A DNA stretch of 64,000 nucleotides from JBCCAG01 sp050331115 (GTDB lineage Bacteria; Cyanobacteriota; Cyanobacteriia; CAKZMO01). Position numbers and translations under genes: made by a program. The stretch is from positions 1-64,000 of the forward strand of contig JBHJHD010000059.1 in the NCBI GenBank assembly GCA_050331115.1, in the 5' to 3' direction. Positions 8,460-16,127 of the stretch are shown piece by piece (within the stretch, counting starts at the first letter, position 1; each line of letters opens with the position of its first letter). A model generated the notes under the pieces. The model searched no databases. It was not told the DNA's origin and saw only the letters and a list, made by a program, of their open reading frames with translations.

Positions 8460-8663
8460 ATGGCGTTTAATCAGAAACCCATTAAGCTTGGCCAGTTTTT
8501 AAAGATACAGCAGGTTGTTCAGTCCGGTGGGCAGGCAAAAATGCTTGTTCAGTCTGGTGAGGTGCTCGTCAACGGCGTTGTTGAGACGCAGCGAGGCCGT
8601 AAGCTCTTTCCAGGCGATCGCATAGAGGTATTCAACTCAACTTATCAGGTTGAAGCTGAGTAG
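8460..8663 (+). CDS. S4-domain RNA-binding protein
   Basis: A 67-residue protein consisting of one S4 fold: IKLGQFLKIQQVVQSGGQAK, then VQSGEVLVNGVVETQRGRKL and PGDRIEVF. This is the YbcJ/YaaA-type small S4 family, whose members bind structured RNA (ribosomal RNA or tRNA) and are full length at about 70 residues. ATG 8460 is the only sensible start. A TTGACA hexamer at 8410-8415 could be part of the promoter, but no well-spaced -10 box is clear. The single-gene layout is common in cyanobacteria. Its precise RNA target is unknown. Confidence 0.85.
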   Translation: MAFNQKPIKLGQFLKIQQVVQSGGQAKMLVQSGEVLVNGVVETQRGRKLFPGDRIEVFNSTYQVEAE

Positions 8664-9018
8664 TGTCTTTCACGCTCTGAAACTGGATTCGCTTAGCACC
8701 CGATTCCGCCGCTCAAGGCCTGCACGCATCCGGTCTACAGTGGACTGTATGCAGGCGAGCTTCTATTCAGAAAATGCCTCCCCTGTATGGCCTTTCAAGG
8801 CAGTGGTTGCCCCAACTTTTTTTTGGGAAGGTCACTCTTGGGCAGGCTGCAGATTGGCCCCTGTGGCCAGGGTCAGGCACCCTTGGGCGACATTACCTCC
8901 GCAGGAGCCAGCCGGAGCCTTTGGAATGGCAATTAAGCAAGCCCTTCAAGGTAAATCCTTTTTGAAAGCTGCACCGAGCAACGTTCTTATTCATCACAAC
9001 AATCTAGAGGAAGTTAGT
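8664..9018 (+). other. 355-bp non-coding stretch with two hairpins
   Basis: No convincing reading frame fills this stretch; the open frame through it would have to start inside the S4 gene and has low-complexity, frame-shadow character. Two inverted repeats are visible: a 7-bp stem at 8718-8724 / 8750-8756, and CCCAA at 8811-8815 with TTGGG at 8823-8827 flanking a T run. The stretch could be a structured 5' leader of the small gene at 9019 or an independent small RNA. It does not match tmRNA, RNase P, SRP RNA or the Yfr1 core as I know them. Confidence 0.35.
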
Positions 9019-9201
9019 ATGACTCCATCCAATGAATTACCCAAGTTTCTTGCTGATATTCACCGCAATTCTTGGCAGGCGAGGGTTCGTCAGTTAAAGC
9101 GTGAGCTATCCCGTAAAAGCACTTCGCCCTCGTTTAGCAGTGCGCGCCGCTCTTCAAAGCGCACCAAGCCTCGTCGCTACAACTCAGCTCAAAGCAGCTA
9201 A
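9019..9201 (+). CDS. Small basic hypothetical protein (60 residues)
   Basis: This starts at ATG 9019 with a good ribosome site (AGAGGAAG) six bases upstream. That start is preferred over a longer in-frame version beginning inside the upstream S4 gene. The product opens with MTPSNELPKFLADIHRNSW, a probable helix, and ends in a strongly basic Ser/Arg/Lys-rich tail (SARRSSKRTKPRRYNSAQ), suggesting nucleic-acid contact or an acidic partner. I do not recognise a family. It lies between the S4 and GUN4 genes on the same strand, but the gaps argue against a tight operon. Confidence 0.5.
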   Translation: MTPSNELPKFLADIHRNSWQARVRQLKRELSRKSTSPSFSSARRSSKRTKPRRYNSAQSS

Positions 9202-9245
9202 TCCCGCTCGTGTCAGCGCTGCTGGGTAGCGCTTAGGTTAGGGCC

Positions 9246-10511
9246 ATGGTCAACGATTCAGCATCTACTCATTCTGGGCGAGGGGGGTCCCCCCGTGAAG
9301 GCGGCCGCGCTAATGGGCAGGCTGCCCAGCCCGCTGAGTCGCCGCCGCCATCTCCGTCATCACGGGACGATAGGGATGGCCTCAGCCACAGCAGCCCGCT
9401 TAGCCAGCGCCGCGCCTGCTATGAGCAGGCGGTTCGGACCGCAATAGCCCATCAGTTTCCGTTGGGTCGAGAAGATCTTCTAAGTCTGAAGCGGCTTCAG
9501 CAAGAGCTGCAGCTGACGGATGACGTCGCTCAGGCCATCAATCGTCACATCACAACCCTTGTGGCGAAAGAGGAAGCGCGATACCAAGACCTTCTACAGC
9601 ACTATGAAGCAGGATTCCAGGCGCTTCTTCAAAAGAAGGGCGTGGTGTCAGAGGCGGAGCAGCGGCAGCTGAGGCTTCATTTATCCCGGTGGGGTATTTC
9701 CGCTAGCGATGCCGAACTGATTGAGCAGCAGGTCAGCGCTAGGTATCAGGCGAATCAGGTGCTGGTTCAGTTGGGGGCTAGGTCGCCTGACGTCGCCAGT
9801 CCGCCGTCAGCGGTCGGTCCGATGCCGCTAGAGCGATCGCCGTCTGAAGAAGCGCAAGGCTCGCCGGCGGTTCCAAAATCAGCGGCGGTTCCAAAATCAG
9901 CGGTTTCGGCAGCGGGTTCTAAGACCGTGCCCAGCACCGTGCTAGATGTAGACGCGAGAGGCAGCGATTCGACAGCCGACGCCGGCTACGAAACTCTGGC
10001 ATCGCTGCTGCACTCGGGAGACTGGCGGCAGGCAGACCAAGAAACCCACCGCCGCCTCTTGCAGGCTAGCGATCGCACTGAGTCGGGCTGGCTCGACCGG
10101 GCTGCCTTAGCGGCTCTACCCGAAGCCGATCTGCGGCAAATCGATCATCTCTGGCGGGTCCACAGCGGCGATCGCTTTGGCTTCACCGTGCAGCGCGACA
10201 TCTTTTTGGCGCTGACCGACGTTGATTTCGATTCGGGCGACCCGAAGCGCTTTAGCCAAGAGGTGGGCTGGATGCTCTGGGATAAGCCCTTTCTGGGATT
10301 CAAATACTATCGTCAGCTCACCTTCAGCCTAGAGTCGCCTAGGGGGCACCTGCCCGCCAAGTGGTTTTGGGAGATTCCCTGGCGGCAGGCGCTCAAATGC
10401 GGCGGACTAGGCCCAGGGCGGGGCGGATGCGGCAAAGATGATGGCCTGCTGCAGGCGCTATATGAGACGCGTTTATCGGACATAGCCCCAGCCTCGACGC
10501 CCGCGCGCTGA
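9246..10511 (+). CDS. GUN4 domain protein with long N-terminal extension
   Basis: Protein of 421 residues. Residues about 258-390 are a GUN4 domain (YETLASLLHSGDWRQAD, IDHLWRVHSGDRFGFTVQ, GWMLWDKPF, PAKWFWEIPW), the fold that binds porphyrins and stimulates Mg-chelatase in chlorophyll synthesis. Residues 1-60 are Ser/Pro/Arg-rich and disordered, 60-185 are helical and charged, and 186-255 are a Pro/Ser/Ala-rich linker containing a perfect 18-bp tandem duplication. True Gun4 in cyanobacteria is about 230 residues with a helical bundle before the domain, so this is probably a paralogue in which GUN4 is a sensory or binding module. The C-terminal 30 residues are Gly-rich. Porphyrin binding is inferred. 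Confidence 0.85.
   Translation: MVNDSASTHSGRGGSPREGGRANGQAAQPAESPPPSPSSRDDRDGLSHSSPLSQRRACYEQAVRTAIAHQFPLGREDLLSLKRLQQELQLTDDVAQAINRHITTLVAKEEARYQDLLQHYEAGFQALLQKKGVVSEAEQRQLRLHLSRWGISASDAELIEQQVSARYQANQVLVQLGARSPDVASPPSAVGPMPLERSPSEEAQGSPAVPKSAAVPKSAVSAAGSKTVPSTVLDVDARGSDSTADAGYETLASLLHSGDWRQADQETHRRLLQASDRTESGWLDRAALAALPEADLRQIDHLWRVHSGDRFGFTVQRDIFLALTDVDFDSGDPKRFSQEVGWMLWDKPFLGFKYYRQLTFSLESPRGHLPAKWFWEIPWRQALKCGGLGPGRGGCGKDDGLLQALYETRLSDIAPASTPAR
9868..9903 (+). repeat. Perfect 18-bp tandem duplication in the GUN4 linker
   Basis: The 18-bp unit at 9868-9885 is repeated exactly at 9886-9903. It adds one copy of the hexapeptide VPKSAA in the disordered linker and keeps the frame. Confidence 0.9.
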
Positions 10512-10677
10512 CGCTGCCCAAAAGCTTTAGCTGCAGAAAAGCGATCGCCCCGAAAGGTCCTAGGATAGACGCCGCTGATAGAGCGCAACCGGTAAGCGCA
10601 ATGCAAATCGCCTGGAGAGACTGGGTCGGTTATGCTGAGTGGGCGACTCAACCCCCATGCCAAAGGAGCCTACACCA

Positions 10678-11655
10678 GTGACTAGTCCGCGCGTAATCTG
10701 CCTGGGTGAAGTTTTGTTTGACCTCATCTCTGACCAGCCAGGCGTGCCTTACGAGTCAGTGACCGCTTGGACTGCTTACCCTGGCGGGGCCCCAGCTAAC
10801 GTAGCCTGCGCGCTTGTGAAGTTGGGCACGCCTGCCGGCTTCCTGGGCTGTGTCGGGCAAGACCAGCCGGGGCGAGAGCTGGTGGCGCTGCTGGCAGACA
10901 TCGGCGTTGCGACGGACGCGATTCAGCACCACAGCACGATGCCAACTCGAGAAATTTACGTCATCCGCGCGGCAGACGGCGATCGCCAGTTTGTGGGCTT
11001 TGGCGATCGGGATACCGGAGCGTTTGCCGATACAGCCCTGCAGGCCGAGCAGCTCTCGCCGGACCAGCTCAAGGGGGCAGACTACCTGGTGCTGGGCACG
11101 CTAGAGCTGCCCTACCCCAATACGGGTGCGGCGATTCGCCGGGCGATTGACCTGGCAAAGCACCAGGACGTCAAGGTGGTCATAGACGTGAACTGGCGGC
11201 CCATGTTTTGGCCCCAGCCAGACGCCGCTAAGCCCGCTGTCTTAGAGCTCATTCAGCAGGCCGATATTCTCAAGCTGTCGGATGAGGAGGCGGACTGGCT
11301 CTTCGACAGCACTGATCCTGGAGCGATCGCCGAACAGATTAGCGGCGTTGATGGGGTATTGGTCACCGCCGGGGAGAAGGGCTGCAGCTATTGGCTCCTC
11401 GGAAATCAGGGCGATCGCCCTGGCTTTAAGGTTGCGGTTAAGGAGACGACGGGTGCGGGAGATAGCTTTCTGGCTGGGTTTATTCACCAGCTCTGCCGTC
11501 AGGGACTAGCGGCCATGGGCCAACCCGATGTGGCCCAAGCGGCGATCGCCTACGCCTGCGCCGTAGGAGCCCTGACAACGCTACAGCCCGGAGCGATCGC
11601 CGCTCAGCCGACGGCGGCGGCGGTAGCGGCGTTCCTCAGGTCGCATCAGCTATAG
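10678..11655 (+). CDS. PfkB family carbohydrate kinase, fructokinase-like
   Basis: About 325 residues from GTG 10678, chosen because AAAGGAG lies at 10662-10668, nine bases upstream; the more upstream GTG at 10639 and ATG at 10657 lack this site. The protein begins TSPRVICLGEVLFDL, the usual PfkB strand. It has the N-terminal signature GGAPANVACALVKLG and the C-terminal ATP/anion-hole signature ETTGAGDSFLAGF with its catalytic Asp. It phosphorylates a hexose, most likely fructose, in the cytosol. The family also includes adenosine and ribose kinases, so the exact sugar is inferred. The CYTH gene follows 22 bp downstream and could be co-transcribed. Confidence 0.88.
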   Translation: MTSPRVICLGEVLFDLISDQPGVPYESVTAWTAYPGGAPANVACALVKLGTPAGFLGCVGQDQPGRELVALLADIGVATDAIQHHSTMPTREIYVIRAADGDRQFVGFGDRDTGAFADTALQAEQLSPDQLKGADYLVLGTLELPYPNTGAAIRRAIDLAKHQDVKVVIDVNWRPMFWPQPDAAKPAVLELIQQADILKLSDEEADWLFDSTDPGAIAEQISGVDGVLVTAGEKGCSYWLLGNQGDRPGFKVAVKETTGAGDSFLAGFIHQLCRQGLAAMGQPDVAQAAIAYACAVGALTTLQPGAIAAQPTAAAVAAFLRSHQL

Positions 11656-11677
11656 AGGGCGGCCACGGTAAACAGCT

Positions 11678-12142
11678 ATGGGCAACGAAATTGAGCGCAA
11701 GTTTCTGGTTACGGGCCGCGAATGGGAAACGGGGCCGGGGGTGTGGTACCGCCAGGGCTATATTCTCACCCAGAATCAGGCTACGGTGAGGGTCCGGCGG
11801 GCGGGCGATCGCGGCTACCTGACCGTGAAAGGGCCAACCGTCGGCATTTCCCGAGCCGAGTTTGAGTACGAAATTCCTGTGGCCGATGCCGACGCCATGC
11901 TGACCACCCTTTGCGATCGCCCCCTGATCGAAAAGCGTCGCTACCGATTATCAGTGGACGGCGTGACCTGGGAGGTCGACGAATTCTACGGGGACAACAG
12001 CGGCTTGATTTTAGCAGAGGTGGAGCTGGCGACGGTAGACCAAACCGTAGCGCTGCCGAGCTGGGTGGGGCCAGAGGTTTCCCAAGATCCGCGCTACTTC
12101 AATTCCCAGCTGGCCAAACACCCCTACAGCCGCTGGGCGTAG
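11678..12142 (+). CDS. CYTH domain protein (triphosphate tunnel metalloenzyme)
   Basis: Protein of 154 residues, full length for bacterial CYTH proteins. The diagnostic GNEIERKFLV opens the fold (ExExK), and alternating charged strands follow: TVRVRRAGDRGYLTVKGPT, EFEYEIP, IEKRRYRL, WEVDEFYGD and LILAEVEL. These line a tunnel that binds two metal ions and a triphosphate. Bacterial members are mostly inorganic triphosphatases. The substrate here is inferred as tripolyphosphate or a nucleoside triphosphate. It lies 22 bp after the sugar kinase, and a strong hairpin terminator is found about 50 bp downstream. Confidence 0.88.
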   Translation: MGNEIERKFLVTGREWETGPGVWYRQGYILTQNQATVRVRRAGDRGYLTVKGPTVGISRAEFEYEIPVADADAMLTTLCDRPLIEKRRYRLSVDGVTWEVDEFYGDNSGLILAEVELATVDQTVALPSWVGPEVSQDPRYFNSQLAKHPYSRWA

Positions 12143-12194
12143 CCGCCGCATTCCTGAGTGCCCTAGCGCTGAAGCCATGGTTGTCAAAAGATTT

Positions 12195-12226
12195 GCCGCC
12201 GAGGGCCTAGAGTGCGGCGGCGTTTT
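12195..12226 (+). terminator. Intrinsic terminator after the CYTH gene
   Basis: GCCGCCG at 12195-12201 pairs with CGGCGGC at 12215-12221 (7 GC pairs, 13-nt loop) and runs into GTTTT. It lies 53 bp past the CYTH stop codon. Confidence 0.65.
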
Positions 12227-12255
12227 GCCTTCAAATTCTTAAATGCAGTACCATA

Positions 12256-12285
12256 GCAGGTGTCCTGACTGGTTAGGACACCTGC
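12256..12285 (+). promoter_or_regulatory. Perfect 11-bp hairpin in the valS leader
   Basis: GCAGGTGTCCT at 12256-12266 is perfectly complementary to 12275-12285 across an 8-nt loop, 119 bp before the valS start. No T-tract follows, so it is not a simple terminator of the upstream unit. It may be a leader RNA structure or an operator. I see no T-box features (no specifier/antiterminator pair). Confidence 0.5.
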
Positions 12286-12404
12286 GCCCCCAGCTGCCTA
12301 CGAAACGCAAGGCTTTGCGCCAACGGGGCTGTTCTAAGCAACTGGGCCAACGCAATATTTAGTCGACATCAATCCCGTCAGTATCAATCCTGTCAGTAGG
12401 CCCT

Positions 12405-15122
12405 ATGACCTCAACTCCGCCGTCCCTATCCAGCCAGTATGACCCGTCTTTAACCGAGGCAAAATGGCAGCGCGCTTGGGAGGAGAGTCAGGCGTTTAAG
12501 GCTGACCCCAACGCGACGGGAGAGCCCTACTGTGTGGTGATTCCGCCGCCCAACGTCACCGGCAGTTTGCACATGGGGCACGCGTTCGAAAACGCGCTGA
12601 TTGACCTGCAGGTCCGCTATCACCGCATGCGGGGCCGCAATACCCTATGGCTGCCAGGCACCGATCACGCCAGCATCGCGGTGCAGACGATCCTAGAGCG
12701 GCAGCTGAAGGCCGAGGGTAAATCGCGGGACGACGTGGGGCGCGATCGCTTCTTAGAGCGGGCTTGGGAATGGAAAGCGGAGTCGGGCGGCAGAATTATC
12801 AACCAGCTGCAGCGGCTTGGGGTTTCAGCGGACTGGTCGCGGGAGCGCTTCACCCTAGATGAGGGGCTTTCCAAGGCGGTGGCCGAGGCCTTTTTGCGGC
12901 TTTACGAAGACGACCTCATCTATCGCGGCAACTATCTGGTGAACTGGTGCCCCGCTAGCCAGTCCGCCGTTTCCGACCTGGAGGTGGAAAATAAAGAGGT
13001 GGCCGGTCACCTGTGGCACTTTCGCTATCCCCTCAGCGACGGCAGCGGCCATGTGGATGTGGCCACCACCCGGCCAGAGACCATGCTGGGGGATACGGGG
13101 GTGGCGGTGAATCCGAACGACGATCGCTACCGGCATCTGGTGGGCAAAACGCTGACGCTGCCCATCGTCGGGCGCGAGATTCCCATCGTGGCCGACGAGC
13201 TGGTGGACCCGGCGTTTGGCACCGGGTGCGTCAAAGTGACCCCCGCCCACGACCCCAATGACTTTGAGATGGGCCGCCGTCACGACCTGCCGTTCATCAA
13301 CATCATGAATAAGGACGGCACCCTCAACGAAAACGCCGGGGAATTTGCCGGTCAGGACCGCTTTGTGGCCCGTAAAAACGTCGTAACCCGGCTTGAGCAG
13401 CAGGGCGTCTTGTTTAAAACGGAAGACTACCGTCACGCGGTGCCCTATAGCGATCGCGGCAAGGTGCCCGTAGAGCCGCTGCTGTCTACCCAGTGGTTCG
13501 TAAAAGTCCGCCCGTTGGCCGATAAAGCGCTGCAGTGCCTAGAGGACCAGCAGCCGCAGTTTGTGCCCGAGCGCTGGACCAAGGTCTACCGCGACTGGCT
13601 GGTGAATCTCAGAGACTGGTGCATCTCGCGGCAGCTGTGGTGGGGCCACCAAATTCCGGCCTGGTATGTGGTGAGCGAGACCGGCGGCCAGGTGACTGAC
13701 CATACGCCCTTCGTTGTAGCCCGCAGCCGCGACGAGGCCGCTGCCAAGGCTGAGCAGAAATTTGGTGCGGCGGCTGAGCTGGTGCAGGACCCCGACGTGC
13801 TCGACACCTGGTTCTCCTCCGGGCTGTGGCCGTTCTCTACGATGGGCTGGCCCGAGCAGACGGCGGATTTGGCCACCTACTACCCCACGACAACCCTGGT
13901 TACCGGGTTCGACATTATCTTCTTCTGGGTGGCCCGCATGACGATGATGGCGGGCTACTTCACCGGCCAAATGCCCTTCGAGACGGTGTACATCCACGGT
14001 TTGGTGCGGGATGAGAACAATAAAAAGATGTCAAAGTCGGCCAACAACGGTATTGACCCGCTGATTTTGATCGATAAGTACGGCACCGACGCCCTGCGCT
14101 ATGCCCTGGTGCGGGAGGTGACCGGCGCTGGGCAGGACATCCGTATCGAGTACGACCGTAAAACCGACGAGTCTGTCTCGGTGGAAGCCTCGCGCAACTT
14201 CACAAATAAGCTGTGGAACGCGGCTCGCTTCGCGATGATGAACCTAGACGGCAAATCGCCGGCTGACCTGGGGCCGCCCCAAGAGGCCGCCCTAGAGCTG
14301 AGCGATCGCTGGATTCTCTCGCGCTTCCATCGGGTTGCTCAGACGACCGGTCAAGATCTCGATCGGTACGCCATGGGGGAGGCCGCCAAGGAGCTATATG
14401 AATTTACCTGGGGCGACTTCTGCGACTGGTACATCGAGCTAGTCAAGTCTAGGCTCAACGGTGAAAATGAGCCATCCCGCCGCGCGGCGCAGCAGACCCT
14501 AGCCCTAGTGCTCGACGGCATCCTGCGCATGCTGCATCCATTTATGCCCCACATCACGGAGGAGATCTGGCACAAACTGACCCAAAGCGAGGATACCGTT
14601 TTCTTGGCCCATCAGACTTATCCGATGGGAGACGCCGCTGCTATTCGCTCAGACATCGAGACGACCGTGGCTACCATCATCGACACGGTTCGCACAATTC
14701 GCAATCTCCGAGCTGAAGCCAGCGTCAAGCCCAGCACCGCGATTCGCACTATTTTGCAGAGCGACAGCGCTGAAGAGCGCGATACGCTCCGTCAGGGCGA
14801 CGCCTACATTAAAGATCTGGCCCGCGTCGCCACGCTAGAGATTGTTGATTCTGCGCCGGCCGAAAAGATGTTTACTGGCGTGACTGGGACGATCCAGGTG
14901 CTGATGCCGCTCGAGGGTTTTGTGGATGTAGACGCCCTGCGCAGCAAAGTCGAAAAAGATCTAAACAAAATCAACCAGGAGACTGCCGCCCTTAAAGGAC
15001 GATTGGGAAATCCTGGCTTTGTCAATAAGGCCCCGGCCAACGTCGTCGAAGGGGCCAGGCAGGCGCTAGCTGAAGCAGAGAAGCAGGCCAGCATTTTGAC
15101 GGCTCGGCTTGACCAGATTTAG
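12405..15122 (+). CDS. valS: Valyl-tRNA synthetase
   Basis: Protein of 905 residues, a class I aminoacyl-tRNA synthetase that charges tRNA-Val. The HIGH motif appears as NVTGSLHMGHAFE (about residue 48-60) and KMSKS as KKMSKSANNGIDP (about residue 541). The editing domain (TTRPETMLGDTGVAV, HDPNDFEMG) lies between them and removes mischarged threonine. The anticodon-binding helical domain follows, and the last 65 residues form the valine-specific C-terminal coiled coil (VDALRSKVEKDLNKINQE). ATG 12405 fits: residues 2-13 are poorly conserved and YDPSLTEAKWQRAWEES then matches the family. It stands alone with its own leader. Confidence 0.97.
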   Translation: MTSTPPSLSSQYDPSLTEAKWQRAWEESQAFKADPNATGEPYCVVIPPPNVTGSLHMGHAFENALIDLQVRYHRMRGRNTLWLPGTDHASIAVQTILERQLKAEGKSRDDVGRDRFLERAWEWKAESGGRIINQLQRLGVSADWSRERFTLDEGLSKAVAEAFLRLYEDDLIYRGNYLVNWCPASQSAVSDLEVENKEVAGHLWHFRYPLSDGSGHVDVATTRPETMLGDTGVAVNPNDDRYRHLVGKTLTLPIVGREIPIVADELVDPAFGTGCVKVTPAHDPNDFEMGRRHDLPFINIMNKDGTLNENAGEFAGQDRFVARKNVVTRLEQQGVLFKTEDYRHAVPYSDRGKVPVEPLLSTQWFVKVRPLADKALQCLEDQQPQFVPERWTKVYRDWLVNLRDWCISRQLWWGHQIPAWYVVSETGGQVTDHTPFVVARSRDEAAAKAEQKFGAAAELVQDPDVLDTWFSSGLWPFSTMGWPEQTADLATYYPTTTLVTGFDIIFFWVARMTMMAGYFTGQMPFETVYIHGLVRDENNKKMSKSANNGIDPLILIDKYGTDALRYALVREVTGAGQDIRIEYDRKTDESVSVEASRNFTNKLWNAARFAMMNLDGKSPADLGPPQEAALELSDRWILSRFHRVAQTTGQDLDRYAMGEAAKELYEFTWGDFCDWYIELVKSRLNGENEPSRRAAQQTLALVLDGILRMLHPFMPHITEEIWHKLTQSEDTVFLAHQTYPMGDAAAIRSDIETTVATIIDTVRTIRNLRAEASVKPSTAIRTILQSDSAEERDTLRQGDAYIKDLARVATLEIVDSAPAEKMFTGVTGTIQVLMPLEGFVDVDALRSKVEKDLNKINQETAALKGRLGNPGFVNKAPANVVEGARQALAEAEKQASILTARLDQI

Positions 15123-15504
15123 ATGGCCTGTTGAACCGCTGATATAATGGTGGGCGGGGGTAGTAGCTATCGCGCTTGATGCAGGAACGAACGTAACCTT
15201 ATCGCGTTCAGTGCCTCATAGCGCTGCGATCGCGTCGGATAGCTGGTAATTTGTTCATAGCACCGTTTCATGGAAGCGGTTTGGCTTGAGATCCTTAAGA
15301 TTTTAAAGGCTTTTGCAGGGCTTCGAGTGCTAAACCTTAAGAGGTTTCCCGATGCTAACGCCATCTGACCCGCCAGAATTTATCTATTGCTCACAAATAC
15401 GATGCTTTAGGTTAAATCTTTACGGGTCTTAAATATTTCCCAGAAGATAGCCTGCAAAATATAGAGATATACTAACCCTCGATGATTGGCTAAGCATCAC
15501 TGCA
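15123..15504. other. Intergenic region, valS to hmpF-like
   Basis: This 382-bp gap contains GATATAATGG at about 15139-15148, which resembles a -10 box, and an AT-rich stretch at 15400-15475 likely to carry the promoter of the next gene. A 65-codon minus-strand frame (15167-15364) has no family resemblance or ribosome site, and I do not call it. Confidence 0.3.
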
Positions 15505-16056
15505 ATGCTCTATCTGGCTAAAGTGCAACGAAATAGCGACCCAGGTGATCCGCAGCTCCTGCTTATGGCTTATCGGAGCGATGAGCAAGACTGGCTCGCT
15601 CTGCCTACAGGTGCGGAGGAAACCATTATTTTGTCGAAAGAAATCTCATACGGCGATGGTGACGCTGTCCTTGTTGAGCTACGCGGCGAGAATGACGTGG
15701 CTGAGATCAAAGATGCGACGGCGTGGCTGCTTGAGCTAGTCGATCAGTATCTCTCGCTCGGGCTATCCCCCGAAGATATGAGGGAAGAGGTTGAGCGTAT
15801 AGAGGAGTGGCGAAAGTCGCTCACGCTCAAAAGCCAGGATGTGGTTCGGCAAACGCTAGAAGTCGAAACGCGCCGAGATCAAATTCAAGAGCTGGAAACC
15901 AAGCTTGAGCAAGAGCGTAAGCAGCTAGAGCTGATGACGGAGCAGCTGCAAAAATTGGAAACCAAGCTTGAGCAAGAGCGCCAGCAGCTGAGCCCTCTAG
16001 ACTCTGCCGAAAAAGCCGACACGCGTCTGCCTGATCCGACCAATACCTTGGGGTGA
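15505..16056 (+). CDS. HmpF-like coiled-coil protein, short form
   Basis: Protein of 183 residues. Residues 1-85 (MLYLAKVQRN, LLLMAYRSDEQDWLALPTG, GDGDAVLVELRGENDVAEI) match the N-terminal domain of HmpF, a cyanobacterial protein needed for type IV pilus-driven motility and phototaxis in hormogonia. Residues 95-165 form a Glu/Gln/Lys-rich coiled coil. HmpF itself is usually more than 500 residues with a much longer coiled coil, so this is a short paralogue or a truncated form that still has a proper start and stop. A 25-bp exact repeat spaced 63 bp apart shows that the coiled coil grew by a three-heptad duplication. No pil genes are nearby. Involvement in motility is inferred. Confidence 0.6.
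   Translation: MLYLAKVQRNSDPGDPQLLLMAYRSDEQDWLALPTGAEETIILSKEISYGDGDAVLVELRGENDVAEIKDATAWLLELVDQYLSLGLSPEDMREEVERIEEWRKSLTLKSQDVVRQTLEVETRRDQIQELETKLEQERKQLELMTEQLQKLETKLEQERQQLSPLDSAEKADTRLPDPTNTLG
15893..15980 (+). repeat. 25-bp direct repeat spaced 63 bp apart in a coiled coil
   Basis: Positions 15893-15917 recur exactly at 15956-15980. The 63-bp offset is 21 codons, three heptads, encoding LETKLEQER twice in register with the coiled-coil repeat. This points to a recent in-frame duplication. Confidence 0.85.
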
Positions 16057-16127
16057 AGTTCGCTCGACTTTGATATAGCAAATGTCCCGATGCGTTAGGC
16101 CATTTGCTATGCCTCCTTATCAGCCCT

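Noticed and set aside
8650..9201. A 183-codon frame beginning inside the S4 gene
   Set aside because: Its first 120 codons are low-complexity and overlap the S4 stop; the ribosome site AGAGGAAG and sensible composition support only the last 60 codons from ATG 9019.
12256..12285. T-box riboswitch for valS
   Set aside because: No specifier loop or terminator/antiterminator pair, and T-boxes are not known from cyanobacteria.
12855..13997. Long minus-strand open frames inside valS
   Set aside because: They are mirror shadows of a GC-rich, highly conserved gene and carry no recognisable domain.
15167..15364. 65-codon minus-strand frame between valS and the HmpF-like gene
   Set aside because: No ribosome site, no family resemblance and Ser/Arg-rich shadow-like composition in an intergenic region with promoter features.
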